A stretch of DNA of 64,000 bases from UBA1181 sp045600225 (GTDB lineage Bacteria > Bacteroidota > Bacteroidia > Bacteroidales > Paludibacteraceae): NCBI GenBank assembly GCA_045600225.1, contig JAZRXL010000021.1, positions 6,189-70,188 of the forward strand, in the 5' to 3' direction. The notes below the pieces were generated by a model. The model worked only from the letters and a program-made list of their open reading frames with translations. It was not told where the DNA came from and searched no databases. Shown in pieces: positions 1 through 9,318 of the stretch; positions within the stretch are counted from its first letter, which is position 1, and the number at the start of each line of letters is the position of its first letter. The position numbers and the translations under genes were made by a program.

Positions 1-1
1 T

Positions 2-559
2 GATGGTTTGATCCACATTTCTGACTTGTCTTGGACAAAGAAAATCAAGCATCCATCTGAGTTTACTCAAATTGGTGCAGAGATCGAAGTTCAAGTGTTG
101 GAGATCGATAAGGAGAATCGTCGTTTGAGCCTTGGCCACAAGCAATTAGAAGAAAATCCTTGGGATACATTTGAGACTATCTTCACAGTAGATTCTGTAC
201 ATGAAGGTACTATCATCGAAATGATGGATAAGGGTGCTGTTATTTCTCTTCCTTATGGTGTAGAGGGATTTGCTACTCCTAAGCACTTGATCAAAGAGGA
301 TAAGACTCAAGCAAAAGTAGACGAGAAGTTACAATTCAAGGTGATTGAATTCAATAAGGATGCTAAGAGAATCATTCTTTCTCACAGCAGAATTTTTGAA
401 GATGCTTTGAAGGGTGATGACGAATCTGCAGAGAAGAAAGAGGCTCGCAAGAAGAAGTCAACAAAGAAGGCAGAACCAGCAGTTCAAATGGAGAAGACTA
501 CTTTGGGAGACATCGAGGGCTTGGCTGCTTTGAAAGATCAATTGTCAACAGAAAAATAA
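2..559 (+). CDS. rpsA: 30S ribosomal protein S1, C-terminal part (gene runs off the left edge)
   Basis: The reading frame is already open at base 2, so only about the last 185 residues are visible. They contain the end of one S1 RNA-binding repeat (GLIHISDLSW, closing with LSLGHKQLEENPW), one complete S1 repeat (about residues 55-125, with the GAVISLPYGVEGF core), and a Lys/Glu-rich tail. The HKQLEENPW junction between repeats is characteristic of bacterial S1. S1 binds mRNA on the 30S subunit and helps initiation on unstructured leaders, which matters in a phylum that mostly lacks Shine-Dalgarno sites. A hairpin follows the stop. The true start lies outside the window. Confidence 0.95.
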   Translation, partial: DGLIHISDLSWTKKIKHPSEFTQIGAEIEVQVLEIDKENRRLSLGHKQLEENPWDTFETIFTVDSVHEGTIIEMMDKGAVISLPYGVEGFATPKHLIKEDKTQAKVDEKLQFKVIEFNKDAKRIILSHSRIFEDALKGDDESAEKKEARKKKSTKKAEPAVQMEKTTLGDIEGLAALKDQLSTEK

Positions 560-566
560 TTTTTGA

Positions 567-598
567 ATCCTGCCCTGTTTACAGGGTGGGATTTTATA
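567..598 (+). terminator. Probable terminator after rpsA
   Basis: A 12-bp stem (567-578 with 581-592, two G-U pairs, 2-base loop) is followed by TTTTATAG. The U tract is short, so termination may be partial and let some transcription run into the OmpA gene. Confidence 0.55.
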
Positions 599-647
599 GA
601 AGACTTTATTACAAACAATAGAATTTTCAACTTAATTAATTTTTTAT

Positions 648-1877
648 ATGAAAAAAAGTTTTTTAGCTCTATTTATGGCTATGGGTCTTGTTGCTGGTGT
701 TAACGCACAAGATCAAGAAGCAGTAGCAGAAGAGGCTGCAGTTTCTAACGCTTCTGAGTCAATCAACCATTGGTCACTTGCAGTTAAGGGTGGTATCAAC
801 TATCTTCGTTATGCTGACCAAAAAGTTGATTTTGAAGTCGGTGGTGTTGTAGAAAGAACATTCAATCCTCGTTGGGGAATGGGTATTGAGTATATGTTCT
901 TGAAGAACAATAATGAGGCAATGCGTGGTTGTGGTGAGATGGATGGTGCAAACCATGACATCGATATCTTCGGATCTATCAATTTGTCAAATATTATTGC
1001 TCCTTACCGTTCTGCAGGATGGCAAAAATTGAACTGGTTTGTAAATGGTGGTCTTGGTGTTACTATTTACAAGAACGCATTCGATGGTCAAGAAGATCCT
1101 TTGAAGGGTGTTAAGATGTTGGGTGTTGCTGGTACTGATTTGGAGTACAATGTATGCAAGTATATCGCTTTGTTCTTGGAGGCTCAATACAGAATGAACT
1201 CTAATAGCGAGCAAGCTCCTGCATATGGTCGTTCTTTCATTTGTGGTAACTTTGGTATCCGTGTTATGTTCGGTGGTGAAAGCAATATCCGCAACATCGC
1301 TTGGGCTGATTACATCCCACAAGTTGAGGTTCCAGATTTGACTCCATTGTTCGAGGCTCAAAAGAAGGAAATGGACGAGAAGGCTGCTGCTATGGCTAAG
1401 GAAATCGATGATCAAAACAAGCAAATCAAAGATCTAGAGGCTAAGATTAAGTTCACTCAAGATTCTTTGGATCGTCACATCAAGGCTACTAAGCCAAAGA
1501 CTGCTTATACTCCAACTGCAGAAGAGGCTCAAATCATCAAGACAGCTTTGGCTAACTTGGAGTTCGAGTCTGCAAAGGCTACTATCAAGTCTTCTTCTTT
1601 CACTTACTTGGATGGTCTTGCTGATCTATTGAAGAAACACCCAGAGTGGTCTGTTAAGTTGGCTGGTCACACAGACAACACAGGTAACGCTGCTAAGAAC
1701 CTTCAATTGTCTAAGGATCGTGCTGCATCTGTAAAGAACTACTTGGTTTCTAAGGGTGCTGATAAGGCTAACATCGAGACTGAAGGTTTCGGTCAAACTA
1801 AGCCTATCGCTTCTAACAACACTGCTGCTGGTAAGGCAAAGAACCGTCGTGTAGAGGTAGAGTTGTTCTCTAAATAA
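648..1877 (+). CDS. OmpA-family outer-membrane protein
   Basis: This 409-residue protein has a signal peptide (residues 1-20, ending VNAQ), an N-terminal beta-rich region (about 40-205) that probably forms the membrane barrel, a charged coiled coil (about 235-275) and a C-terminal OmpA peptidoglycan-binding domain (about 295-409). The OmpA domain shows LAGHTDNTG, the LSKDRAASVKNYL helix and the closing NRRVEVEL. Known role of the family: linking the outer membrane to peptidoglycan, and in Bacteroidales acting as an abundant surface protein. Repeated favoured codons (for example GCT, GGT, AAG) suggest high expression. A strong terminator follows. The start is the only ATG in front of the signal peptide. 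Confidence 0.93.
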   Translation: MKKSFLALFMAMGLVAGVNAQDQEAVAEEAAVSNASESINHWSLAVKGGINYLRYADQKVDFEVGGVVERTFNPRWGMGIEYMFLKNNNEAMRGCGEMDGANHDIDIFGSINLSNIIAPYRSAGWQKLNWFVNGGLGVTIYKNAFDGQEDPLKGVKMLGVAGTDLEYNVCKYIALFLEAQYRMNSNSEQAPAYGRSFICGNFGIRVMFGGESNIRNIAWADYIPQVEVPDLTPLFEAQKKEMDEKAAAMAKEIDDQNKQIKDLEAKIKFTQDSLDRHIKATKPKTAYTPTAEEAQIIKTALANLEFESAKATIKSSSFTYLDGLADLLKKHPEWSVKLAGHTDNTGNAAKNLQLSKDRAASVKNYLVSKGADKANIETEGFGQTKPIASNNTAAGKAKNRRVEVELFSK

Positions 1878-1897
1878 TAAATTTATTTAGATCACGA

Positions 1898-1938
1898 TAA
1901 AAAGGTGGAGTGTCATACTCCACCTTTTTCTTTTTTTT
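1898..1938 (+). terminator. Rho-independent terminator after the OmpA gene
   Basis: A near-perfect stem (AAAAAGGTGGAGT paired with its complement after a short loop) is followed by a run of T residues. It lies about 20 bases after the OmpA stop. Confidence 0.9.
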
Positions 1939-1980
1939 AAGAATGGCTACGAACTAAATGTGGCTCGTATGAATTATCTA

Positions 1981-2014
1981 TTTGTTTATATGTCAAAATA
2001 TTGTGTTATCTTTG
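1981..2014 (+). promoter_or_regulatory. Bacteroidota-type promoter for rnz
   Basis: TTTG at 1981-1984 and TATCTTTG (TAnnTTTG) at 2007-2014, spacing 22, placed 36 bases before the rnz start. This is the consensus known for the primary sigma factor of this phylum. Confidence 0.6.
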
Positions 2015-2049
2015 CAATACTTTAAGAATTACGTTAGATTATAATATAA

Positions 2050-2964
2050 ATGACAGATGTTAGGTTGGAAATATTAGGCTCGGGTTCTGCTATACCTACA
2101 AAAAATCGCAATCAGGCAGCACAAATATTATCTTTACATAATAAGTCTTTTATGATTGATTGTGGGGAAGCAACTCAACATCAGATGATCCGTCATGCAG
2201 TATCCACCTCTCGAATGAATCATATTTTTATTTCACATCTACATGGAGATCATTGTTTTGGGCTTCTTGGCTTGATTTCAACATTAGGAATGAGAGGAAG
2301 AACTGCAGATCTGTACATACATTCTCATTCAGCTTTAGAACCTTTGCTTCGTCCTTCTCTTAATTTTTTCTGTAGGGATTTATCCTTCGAGGTTAAGTTT
2401 GAACCGTATGATCATACATCTGCAAGTGTTCTTTATGAGGATAGAGGTTTGGTTGTGTCAACATTTCCTTTAAAACATTCTTTACCATCTTCAGGTTTCT
2501 TATTTAAGGAAAAAGAGAAGGAACGTCATATTATTTCAGATAAGATAAAATTCTATAACATTCCTATAAAACAAATTCCTTTGATTAAACAAGGTGCTGA
2601 TTTTATAACAGAGGAAGGTGTGGTAATTCCTAATTCTCAACTAACAACATCTCCTTCCCCTTCCAAATCATATGCATATTGTTCTGACACCGTTTGTTTA
2701 GAGAAGATAATCCCTTTTGTTGAGAATGTTGATCTTTTATATCATGAAGCAACTTTTTTGCATGAGCATTTAGGTAGAGCAAAGGCTACTATGCACTCGA
2801 CTGCTCTTCAGGCGGCTACGCTTGCGCAGATGGCACAAGTAAAGCATTTGCTAATTGGTCATTTTTCTGCCAGGTACGATAGTTTACTTCCTCTTTTAGA
2901 AGAAGCCAAGTCTGTTTTTCCGAATACTTCTATAGCGGAAGATGGTAAATTTTTTGATTTTTAA
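2050..2964 (+). CDS. rnz: Ribonuclease Z (tRNA 3' processing)
   Basis: A 304-residue metallo-beta-lactamase-fold RNase Z. Visible motifs: LGSGSAIPTKNRN at the N-terminus, D37 in MIDCGEA, the zinc-binding H63-x-H65-x-D67-H68, a second Asp in AYCSDT, and HEATF plus LLIGHFSARY near the C-terminus. The length is typical of the short bacterial form. The enzyme cuts the 3' trailer from tRNA precursors; the one tRNA gene in this window does not encode CCA, which fits a need for RNase Z. The stop lies inside the region just before the next gene, only 10 bases before its start, so the two are probably co-transcribed. Confidence 0.95.
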   Translation: MTDVRLEILGSGSAIPTKNRNQAAQILSLHNKSFMIDCGEATQHQMIRHAVSTSRMNHIFISHLHGDHCFGLLGLISTLGMRGRTADLYIHSHSALEPLLRPSLNFFCRDLSFEVKFEPYDHTSASVLYEDRGLVVSTFPLKHSLPSSGFLFKEKEKERHIISDKIKFYNIPIKQIPLIKQGADFITEEGVVIPNSQLTTSPSPSKSYAYCSDTVCLEKIIPFVENVDLLYHEATFLHEHLGRAKATMHSTALQAATLAQMAQVKHLLIGHFSARYDSLLPLLEEAKSVFPNTSIAEDGKFFDF

Positions 2965-2974
2965 CGTTAGGACA

Positions 2975-5515
2975 ATGAGATATTTGAGATTTTATTTTAT
3001 TTTGTGTTCAATTTTTTCATTCTCAATCGGATTTTGTGCAGAGACTGAAATCTCTGGTGTTGTTAGAGACTCCTCTTCGAAGGATATGCTTCCGTATGTT
3101 TCAGTCTATTTTAAGAATACAACAAAGGGTACTATAACGGATATTCATGGTAAGTTTACCATCATTACAAGTGAGCCTGGTACCCTTGTTTTTTCTATGA
3201 TGGGGTATAAGGATTATAAGTACAATGTAAAGGCTGATGGTGTTAAAAGGAATATTAAAGTAAACTTATCTCCTGAAACATATTCTTTGGATGAAGTGGT
3301 TGTAAACCCTAAAAGATTAAAATATAAGAATAAGAATAATCCTGCTGTGGATCTTGTTAAAGAGATGATAGATCGTAAGAATTTAGATAATCCTCGAAAT
3401 CATGATTTCTGTTCGTACGATCATTATCAGAAAATCTCTTATGCGTGGAATGAATTTGAAGAACGAAAACATCCATTATTGTCAAGTAAGTTTGGTTTCT
3501 TGTACGACCATACTGATACGTCTCACTATGGGAAGAGCATCTTGCCTGTTGGATTAAGGGAATGTATGTCTACTCATCTTTATCAAAAGAATCCAGAAAA
3601 AGAAAGAACTATAATTCGAGCACAAAGAAATGTTGGTATTGATGATATATTTCCTCAAGATGGGGTAAAGAAGACCATCGATGAGATGTTTCAAGAAGTG
3701 AATATCTTTTCAAATGATGTTGAGTTATTGTCTAATCATTTTGTTAGTCCTTTGGCTAATATTGCACCTTCATTTTACAAATATTATATATTAGACACTT
3801 TGATGGTAAATGGAGATTCCTGTGTGAATCTTGCTTTTGTTCCAAGAACTGCAGAAGCATATGGCTTTAGTGGTAGTTTATATGTCACCTTGGATTCTAC
3901 AAGATTCATACATCATGCTCGACTTAATATTCCCAAAGATATTAATATGAACTTTGTGGAAAATATGTACATAGAACAGGACTTTACTCGTACCGATGAT
4001 GGGACAAGGTTGACGACGAAAGATTATATGTGTGTAGAGTTTTTCGTTCCTTCTTTACCTCGTGTTTATGGTGAAAGAATAAACATATATCAGGATTATA
4101 ATTTTGATGTGCCAAGAGATTCTGCTCTGTTTCAACAGAGTGCTTTGGTCGTAGAGAATAAAAATGCGTCTACCCAAACGGCAACTGCTTGGGATACAAT
4201 ACGATCCATTCCGTTAATGTCTGAGGAACAGCGAATGGATTCTTTGATGTCCAAATTAAATGAGGTTCGCGTGTTTCGTGCCCTTCATTCTATATTAGAT
4301 GTTTGTGTGAATAATTATATTCCAACCAAGAAAGAAGGAAGTCAATTTGATTACGGTCCTTTTTTCTCTACGATATCCACCAACCGCTTAGAGGGATTTA
4401 GATTGCGAGTAGGTGGAGAAACAACCACTTTCTTTGATAAACATTTTTTCTTAAATACCTATCTTGCCTATGGATTTAAGGATAAACGTCCTAAAGGTAT
4501 GGGATTGTTGGAGTATTCCTTCAAAGAGAAGAAGCAATATCGCTTAGAGTTTCCTGTTCATTCCATTCAATTCTATGGACAATATGATGTAGGAAAAGTG
4601 GGAGAGAGTTTTGTTGGTTATGACAATATTTTAGCGTCTTTGTTTAGCAGAACGGATGATCGAAATGCAATTTATAGAACAGAGGCTGGAGTGTCGTATA
4701 GAAATGAGTTTTATTCTGGATTCTCGTATAATATCGATTTCCTATATAAGAAGTCGTACGCTACATGGTTGACAGAATTTAACCGCTATAATGCTGATGG
4801 CTCGATCTCTTCTATAGATGCGTTTTCTATGTCTACTTTAAACGTCTCTTTGCGATATGCGCCTCATGAGAAGTTTTATCAGTCAAGGAGATTCCGTTAT
4901 TCTTTGAATAAAGAGACTCCGGTTTTCTTGCTTTCTCATGCAATAGGTTTGAAGGGAGTCGCTGGTTCTGATTATACATATAATCGCACGGAAGCAAGTT
5001 TTGAGAAGAGATGTTGGCTCTCTTATTTCGGTTATGTTGATTTGTTCTTTAAAGCAACTAAGGTATGGAATAATGTTCCGTATGCATTATTGGATGTCCC
5101 TGATGCCAGTTGTTCATATACATTAAAGGAGAAGGCGTTCTCTTTGATGGATCCTGTAGAATTTGTATGTAATCAATCTTTAACATGGGATATTGATTAT
5201 AACATGAATGGGTTGATATTCAATAGAATACCGGTGATAAGAAAATTGCAGTTAAGAGAGTTCTTTACATTTAAGGGAGTATGGGGGAAACTGAATAATA
5301 AATCGAATCCTATGGTTGCGGATAATAAAGAGGGCTTGTTCGTACTTCCCTCTACTTCTTATGCTTTTGAAAAGATTCCTTATATGGAAATTGGTGCGGG
5401 ACTTGATAATATACTAAAATTATTCAAATTAGAATATATTTGGAGATTGACCTATCGTGATCATGCAGATGTTCCTCGTCATGGATTACGATTCGCGTTG
5501 CATCTAAACTTCTAA
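2975..5515 (+). CDS. DUF5686 family outer-membrane protein with carboxypeptidase-like regulatory domain
   Basis: About 846 residues. A signal peptide (ending IGFCAE) is followed by a carboxypeptidase-regulatory-like beta domain (about residues 22-105: SGVVRDSS, PYVSVYFKNTTKGT, DIHGKF), which usually sits in front of Bacteroidota outer-membrane proteins. The rest is a long beta-rich region ending in aromatic strand-like sequence (GLRFALHLNF), as expected for DUF5686. The function of the family is unknown. I chose ATG 2975 because it directly precedes the signal peptide; an in-frame start at 2942 would overlap rnz and add a non-signal stretch. Confidence 0.85.
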   Translation: MRYLRFYFILCSIFSFSIGFCAETEISGVVRDSSSKDMLPYVSVYFKNTTKGTITDIHGKFTIITSEPGTLVFSMMGYKDYKYNVKADGVKRNIKVNLSPETYSLDEVVVNPKRLKYKNKNNPAVDLVKEMIDRKNLDNPRNHDFCSYDHYQKISYAWNEFEERKHPLLSSKFGFLYDHTDTSHYGKSILPVGLRECMSTHLYQKNPEKERTIIRAQRNVGIDDIFPQDGVKKTIDEMFQEVNIFSNDVELLSNHFVSPLANIAPSFYKYYILDTLMVNGDSCVNLAFVPRTAEAYGFSGSLYVTLDSTRFIHHARLNIPKDINMNFVENMYIEQDFTRTDDGTRLTTKDYMCVEFFVPSLPRVYGERINIYQDYNFDVPRDSALFQQSALVVENKNASTQTATAWDTIRSIPLMSEEQRMDSLMSKLNEVRVFRALHSILDVCVNNYIPTKKEGSQFDYGPFFSTISTNRLEGFRLRVGGETTTFFDKHFFLNTYLAYGFKDKRPKGMGLLEYSFKEKKQYRLEFPVHSIQFYGQYDVGKVGESFVGYDNILASLFSRTDDRNAIYRTEAGVSYRNEFYSGFSYNIDFLYKKSYATWLTEFNRYNADGSISSIDAFSMSTLNVSLRYAPHEKFYQSRRFRYSLNKETPVFLLSHAIGLKGVAGSDYTYNRTEASFEKRCWLSYFGYVDLFFKATKVWNNVPYALLDVPDASCSYTLKEKAFSLMDPVEFVCNQSLTWDIDYNMNGLIFNRIPVIRKLQLREFFTFKGVWGKLNNKSNPMVADNKEGLFVLPSTSYAFEKIPYMEIGAGLDNILKLFKLEYIWRLTYRDHADVPRHGLRFALHLNF

Positions 5516-5520
5516 CAATA

Positions 5521-5551
5521 TTTGAAAATCAGTTTGAAAATAGTATCTTTG
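5521..5551 (+). promoter_or_regulatory. Bacteroidota-type promoter
   Basis: TTTG (5521-5524), 19-base spacer, TATCTTTG (5544-5551), 28 bases before the start of the next gene. One of the best matches in the window. Confidence 0.75.
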
Positions 5552-5579
5552 TATACCACTATATGAAAGTAAATTTGAT

Positions 5580-6647
5580 ATGAAGAATTTAAACAATAGA
5601 AAGGTGAATAGAGAATCCTATTATAGATTGATAATAGGTGCAATTTGGGTTGTTTCCTTTGGCTTTTTTTCATGTAACTCAGATACTCAAACAAAAAAAG
5701 AGAATGATGAACCTCAGAATGTTGTTTCTATAGAAGTTGTAGATACTATTCGGGTAGAAAAGAAGGTCCAGTGTGTATATGATACTGTTTTGTACGGAAA
5801 TCATTCGAAGCTTGTTGGCTTTGGAAGAAAGGAAAGTGCGGATTCTCTCTCTATGGTAGATACTTTAGTATATCGTCCTCGAAAAAGAGAAGAGAAGTTA
5901 TCTTATTGTTCTCGTGATCTTCAGATGAATCTATTGTGTGGACCTGTTAAGTCTGTTTCTTTGAATTCAAGACCATACATTTCGAACGGAATACAACCAG
6001 ATAGTACTTGGATGTTGATATATGAGCCATTTAACAATCGGAACCATAAGTATGTTGATTATACGGAATTTGATACTTGTGGAAAATTCTCAAAAGGGTC
6101 TGTTATATATAATAATTGGAATATAATACCTGATAAGGACCATAAGGTAAAAAGAGACGTTAATGGTACAATAAAAGATGTAGTGATAGATGCGAAAGAA
6201 TATGGAATTCTTGGTGCTCGTTATTTCTATGACTCGGAAGGTTTCCTTAAACGCTATAACGTATGTGGTTATGAGAATGGTTACAAGGTTTTCTGTCGAA
6301 CAGTAGATGGATGCTTGAAATATTTTGATATGGAAGGTTTTGGAGATGGTGAACCGTATCGTTATGTGCGTTCGTTTACGATCATAGATAGTGATGAGTA
6401 CGGAAATTGGACCGTTCGTTTATGCAAGGAACAATATTATCCTGGTCGATTGTATTTGCACGAAGGTCAAGAGAATGAAGCTAATGGTGGAATTATCTCA
6501 AATGAGGATATTGAGTCTTGGGATATGGTGATAGATTGGCAAAATAGTTGGGATAAGAAAGAAACTGTAAGTCAATTTGCTGTTTTTGATGAACGACCTG
6601 CCAAGACAAGAAGATGGGTGGAAGTAAGGAAGATAGTTTATTATTAA
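5580..6647 (+). CDS. Hypothetical lipoprotein
   Basis: A 355-residue protein with an N-terminal hydrophobic segment and a lipobox-like FFSC (Cys at about residue 32), so probably a lipid-anchored envelope protein. After an acidic linker come repeated strand-turn units (YFYDSEGFLKRYN, YDEYGNW-like) resembling YD/RHS-type repeats, but too few to be sure. I do not recognise a family. It has its own promoter and terminator and is a single-gene unit. Confidence 0.7.
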   Translation: MKNLNNRKVNRESYYRLIIGAIWVVSFGFFSCNSDTQTKKENDEPQNVVSIEVVDTIRVEKKVQCVYDTVLYGNHSKLVGFGRKESADSLSMVDTLVYRPRKREEKLSYCSRDLQMNLLCGPVKSVSLNSRPYISNGIQPDSTWMLIYEPFNNRNHKYVDYTEFDTCGKFSKGSVIYNNWNIIPDKDHKVKRDVNGTIKDVVIDAKEYGILGARYFYDSEGFLKRYNVCGYENGYKVFCRTVDGCLKYFDMEGFGDGEPYRYVRSFTIIDSDEYGNWTVRLCKEQYYPGRLYLHEGQENEANGGIISNEDIESWDMVIDWQNSWDKKETVSQFAVFDERPAKTRRWVEVRKIVYY

Positions 6648-6657
6648 TCATAAAATG

Positions 6658-6690
6658 CCCGAATGTTTTTAAACGTTCGGGTTTGTTTTT
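6658..6690 (+). terminator. Rho-independent terminator
   Basis: CCCGAATGTT and AACGTTCGGG form a stem (one G-U pair) followed by TTTGTTTTT. Confidence 0.85.
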
Positions 6691-6711
6691 AAGTGTTAAA
6701 TTGATTAAGAT

Positions 6712-7674
6712 ATGAAGAAGTATTTGTTGTTATTCCTATTGATGATCTTAATGACTGAAATCAATGCCCAATTTTATGTATGGAAAGACGGACAAGTGAT
6801 TCTCTCATTGAAAGATTCTTATGCAGACAGTGTTACTTTTGTCGATCCTTTGCTTAAATATAAGTTTAGTGTTAATGATACGCTTCAGGTTCGTTTTTCT
6901 CCTGGCAATCTGCAATGCAATGACTATTATTTCGAATGGAGATTTGCGGAAAATCAGTATGATATAATTGGTTTAAAGAATACTTACATCTCTGTTGAAT
7001 ATGATGGATGGATTGATCTCTTTGGTTGGGCAACTTGTGGATGGGATTCTGGATTTGAAGTTTCTTCTACAAGTACGGATTACAGAGATTATTTAGTTGG
7101 TGGAGAATGGAACAATAGTTTTGTAGGTCAATATTCTATGGCCGATTGGGGCGTGAATAAGATAGGCTCAGAGGAACCGTGTGTTTGGAGGACTCCAACA
7201 AGTGAGGAGTGGAACTACTTATTCACAAAACGGGAAAATGCGGGAAATCTATTTGCATTAGCAACTGTAGTTGGACAAAAAGGTTTGATTATTTTGCCTG
7301 ATAGTTGGGTTTTGCCATCAGGGCAGACTTTTACTCCATCTACTCAAAACAGATTGGTGTTTCAATCTGGATTATATGAAGACTCTGATTTTATAGAGGA
7401 TAATTATAGCGATAATGTATACACCAAGTCTGATTGGTCTATAATGGAGCAGGCTGGGGCTGTATTCCTTCCTGCTGCAGGTCGACGATGGGGTACAAAT
7501 ATAAAAAACTATCCTGCAAATCCATGGGGAGTTTATTGGTCGTCAACAGCAGGAAATTATGAAAGAGAAGGTAATGTGAGAGCCTTATCTTTCTATATGA
7601 GTGGCGTTACTCCATTGGCGGAAACTAGTCGAGTATGGGGTTGTTCCGTCCGTCTTATCCAGGAGATTAAATGA
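6712..7674 (+). CDS. Secreted protein with FISUMP-like domain
   Basis: A 320-residue protein with a signal peptide (ends INAQ). The body matches the pattern of the FISUMP (Fibrobacter succinogenes major paralogous) domain: RFSPGNLQ, GWATCGWDSG, WRTPTSEEWNYL, FLPAAGRR, GVYWSSTA and a final SVRLI. Such domains are common in secreted proteins of gut and rumen Bacteroidota and Fibrobacter; their molecular role is unknown. No catalytic motif is visible. Confidence 0.75.
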   Translation: MKKYLLLFLLMILMTEINAQFYVWKDGQVILSLKDSYADSVTFVDPLLKYKFSVNDTLQVRFSPGNLQCNDYYFEWRFAENQYDIIGLKNTYISVEYDGWIDLFGWATCGWDSGFEVSSTSTDYRDYLVGGEWNNSFVGQYSMADWGVNKIGSEEPCVWRTPTSEEWNYLFTKRENAGNLFALATVVGQKGLIILPDSWVLPSGQTFTPSTQNRLVFQSGLYEDSDFIEDNYSDNVYTKSDWSIMEQAGAVFLPAAGRRWGTNIKNYPANPWGVYWSSTAGNYEREGNVRALSFYMSGVTPLAETSRVWGCSVRLIQEIK

Positions 7675-7688
7675 GAATGTATGTGAAG

Positions 7689-7719
7689 TTTGTTATGTGA
7701 TATTTTTTCCGTAATTTTG
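7689..7719 (+). promoter_or_regulatory. Bacteroidota-type promoter for the SDR gene
   Basis: TTTG (7689-7692), 19-base spacer, TAATTTTG (7712-7719). Its position also argues that the SDR coding region starts at 7747 and not at the upstream in-frame ATG 7690, which would lie inside the promoter. Confidence 0.75.
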
Positions 7720-7746
7720 CACAAAAATATTAAGTGTAAATGTCAT

Positions 7747-8478
7747 ATGAGAAATTTAAAAGGTAAGTGGGCACTAATCACAGGTGCTAATAGAGGTTTG
7801 GGTTACAGAATCACTAAGTTTATGGCTTCTCAAGGTTGTAACCTAATTCTTCATAGTAGAGATTTGAAGCATACAGAGTCGGTTTGGAAAGAGGTGACAT
7901 CTATGGGTGTAGAGGCTTATTGTGTAGCTGCAGAATTGTCTAAGCCAGATCAAGTTCAGGCGATGATTGATGCTATTAACAAGAAAGGTACGCAGGTTGA
8001 TATTCTTTTCAATGATGCGGCAGTTCAAATCGCATATCGTACGGAATATTTTAGCACACCAGTTTCTGATTATACAGAGAGCTTTATGATAAACACAATT
8101 GCTCCAATGATGTTGTGTTATGCATTTGTTCCTCCTATGATTGAGAGAGGATTTGGTCGCGTGATTAATACAACAAGTGGAATCCGCAATGAACCTCAGC
8201 AAGCAGGATATTCTGCAAGTAAGGCAGCATTAGATAAGGTAACAACAGACCTTGCTGGTACAGTAGATGGAACAGATGTGATGATAAACTTGGTTGATCC
8301 AGGATGGTGTCGTACAGATTTGGGCGGACCAAATGCTCCGAACGATCCAGATTCAGTTATCCCTGGCATGGTTTTGGCAGCTTTCGCTGATGATAAGAAG
8401 AGTGGTCGTTGGATTTGTGCACAGGATTTTGCAGGATTGTCTTTGGAAGATGCTTTGAAGAAATTTGAAGTTAAATAA
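7747..8478 (+). CDS. Short-chain dehydrogenase/reductase (SDR)
   Basis: A 243-residue classical SDR. The Rossmann motif is TGANRGLG at the N-terminus, the NAG-equivalent is NDAA, and the catalytic YxxxK is YSASK, with the Ser in TTSG and an NLVDPGWCRTDLGG loop after it. These enzymes use NAD(P)H to reduce or oxidise alcohols and carbonyls; the substrate cannot be inferred. The start was chosen to fit the promoter just upstream. A terminator shared with the convergent PAP2 gene follows. Confidence 0.9.
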   Translation: MRNLKGKWALITGANRGLGYRITKFMASQGCNLILHSRDLKHTESVWKEVTSMGVEAYCVAAELSKPDQVQAMIDAINKKGTQVDILFNDAAVQIAYRTEYFSTPVSDYTESFMINTIAPMMLCYAFVPPMIERGFGRVINTTSGIRNEPQQAGYSASKAALDKVTTDLAGTVDGTDVMINLVDPGWCRTDLGGPNAPNDPDSVIPGMVLAAFADDKKSGRWICAQDFAGLSLEDALKKFEVK

Positions 8479-8500
8479 ATACCTTTGATATCTAAAATAG

Positions 8501-8537
8501 AAGTGACATCCATTAAGAAGGGTGTCACTTTTTTTAT
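8501..8537. terminator. Bidirectional terminator between SDR and PAP2 genes
   Basis: AGTGACATCC and GGGTGTCACT pair across an 8-base loop, followed by a T run on the + strand. The PAP2 stop codon lies just inside the T run. Confidence 0.8.
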
Positions 8538-9235
8538 CTTGTCTGTAAACTACAGCAGATAATGGCAAAAAGAAGAATGATAAGAGTGTAAAGAATCAAG
8601 TATATGTCTTGTTTCTTGTATCCAGTTGCAGTGACTCTATCTTCTGTCTCGTAATGTGATGTATTATTGAGTGCAAACCTGCCCCTGCTTTTATAATATA
8701 GCCAATGGCAAAGGAATCCTATTGCTATGCCTAATATTATGCCAACAATAATGTCACCAGGGAAGTGAACTCCAAGATAAATTCGAGAGTAGGAGCACAT
8801 ACAAGCCCAAGAAATGGCACCTATCGTATAGTATTTTTCTCTAAACAATAGGGAACTAAAGATGGCAAAACCAAATGAGTTGGCTGCGTGTGAGGATGGG
8901 AATCCATAAGCTCCTCCTCGATAATTGTTCACATAGTTTAAAAGGGTCTCTATGATTGGGTCGTGACTTGGTCTTGGTCGCGCAATGAGAGGTTTCAGTA
9001 TGGAGGAAGATACTTGATCGCACAGTGCGAATAGAAGGATTGTAAAACCTGCAATCAAAAGAGTCTCTTTGCCTTTACTGTGCGCTATTGTATAAAAAAA
9101 CATAACCAATACGGGAGACCAGATGAGAATCTGGGATATCATCCAAAAGAAAAAATTGGTACTTGGATTGTGAAGGTCTCCTGCATTTAACACAACCATT
9201 GCATTTCTATCGTAGTCTTGTAATAGTTCGAACAT
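8534..9235 (-). CDS. PAP2-family membrane phosphatase (lipid or undecaprenyl-diphosphate type)
   Basis: A 233-residue membrane protein with about six hydrophobic segments. It has the three PAP2 signature motifs: KPLIARPRP, PSSHAANSFGF and SRIYLGVHFPGD, which supply the catalytic His/Asp set facing the periplasm. Known members remove phosphate from undecaprenyl diphosphate, phosphatidylglycerol phosphate or lipid A; the Bacteroidota versions are often annotated as undecaprenyl-diphosphatase, which I cannot confirm. It is divergent from trkA. Confidence 0.88.
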   Translation of the reverse strand: MFELLQDYDRNAMVVLNAGDLHNPSTNFFFWMISQILIWSPVLVMFFYTIAHSKGKETLLIAGFTILLFALCDQVSSSILKPLIARPRPSHDPIIETLLNYVNNYRGGAYGFPSSHAANSFGFAIFSSLLFREKYYTIGAISWACMCSYSRIYLGVHFPGDIIVGIILGIAIGFLCHWLYYKSRGRFALNNTSHYETEDRVTATGYKKQDIYLILYTLIILLFAIICCSLQTR

Positions 9236-9318
9236 AATTTGTTTTATTTATTTGTCAACAAAGGTATGTAAAAAACAAAAGTTACATTATTTTTGTACAC
9301 GAATAATTGGTTTAAGAT

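Noticed and set aside
987..1424. 145-codon minus-strand frame opposite the OmpA gene
   Set aside because: It mirrors the strong codon bias of the real gene and shows no protein-like features.
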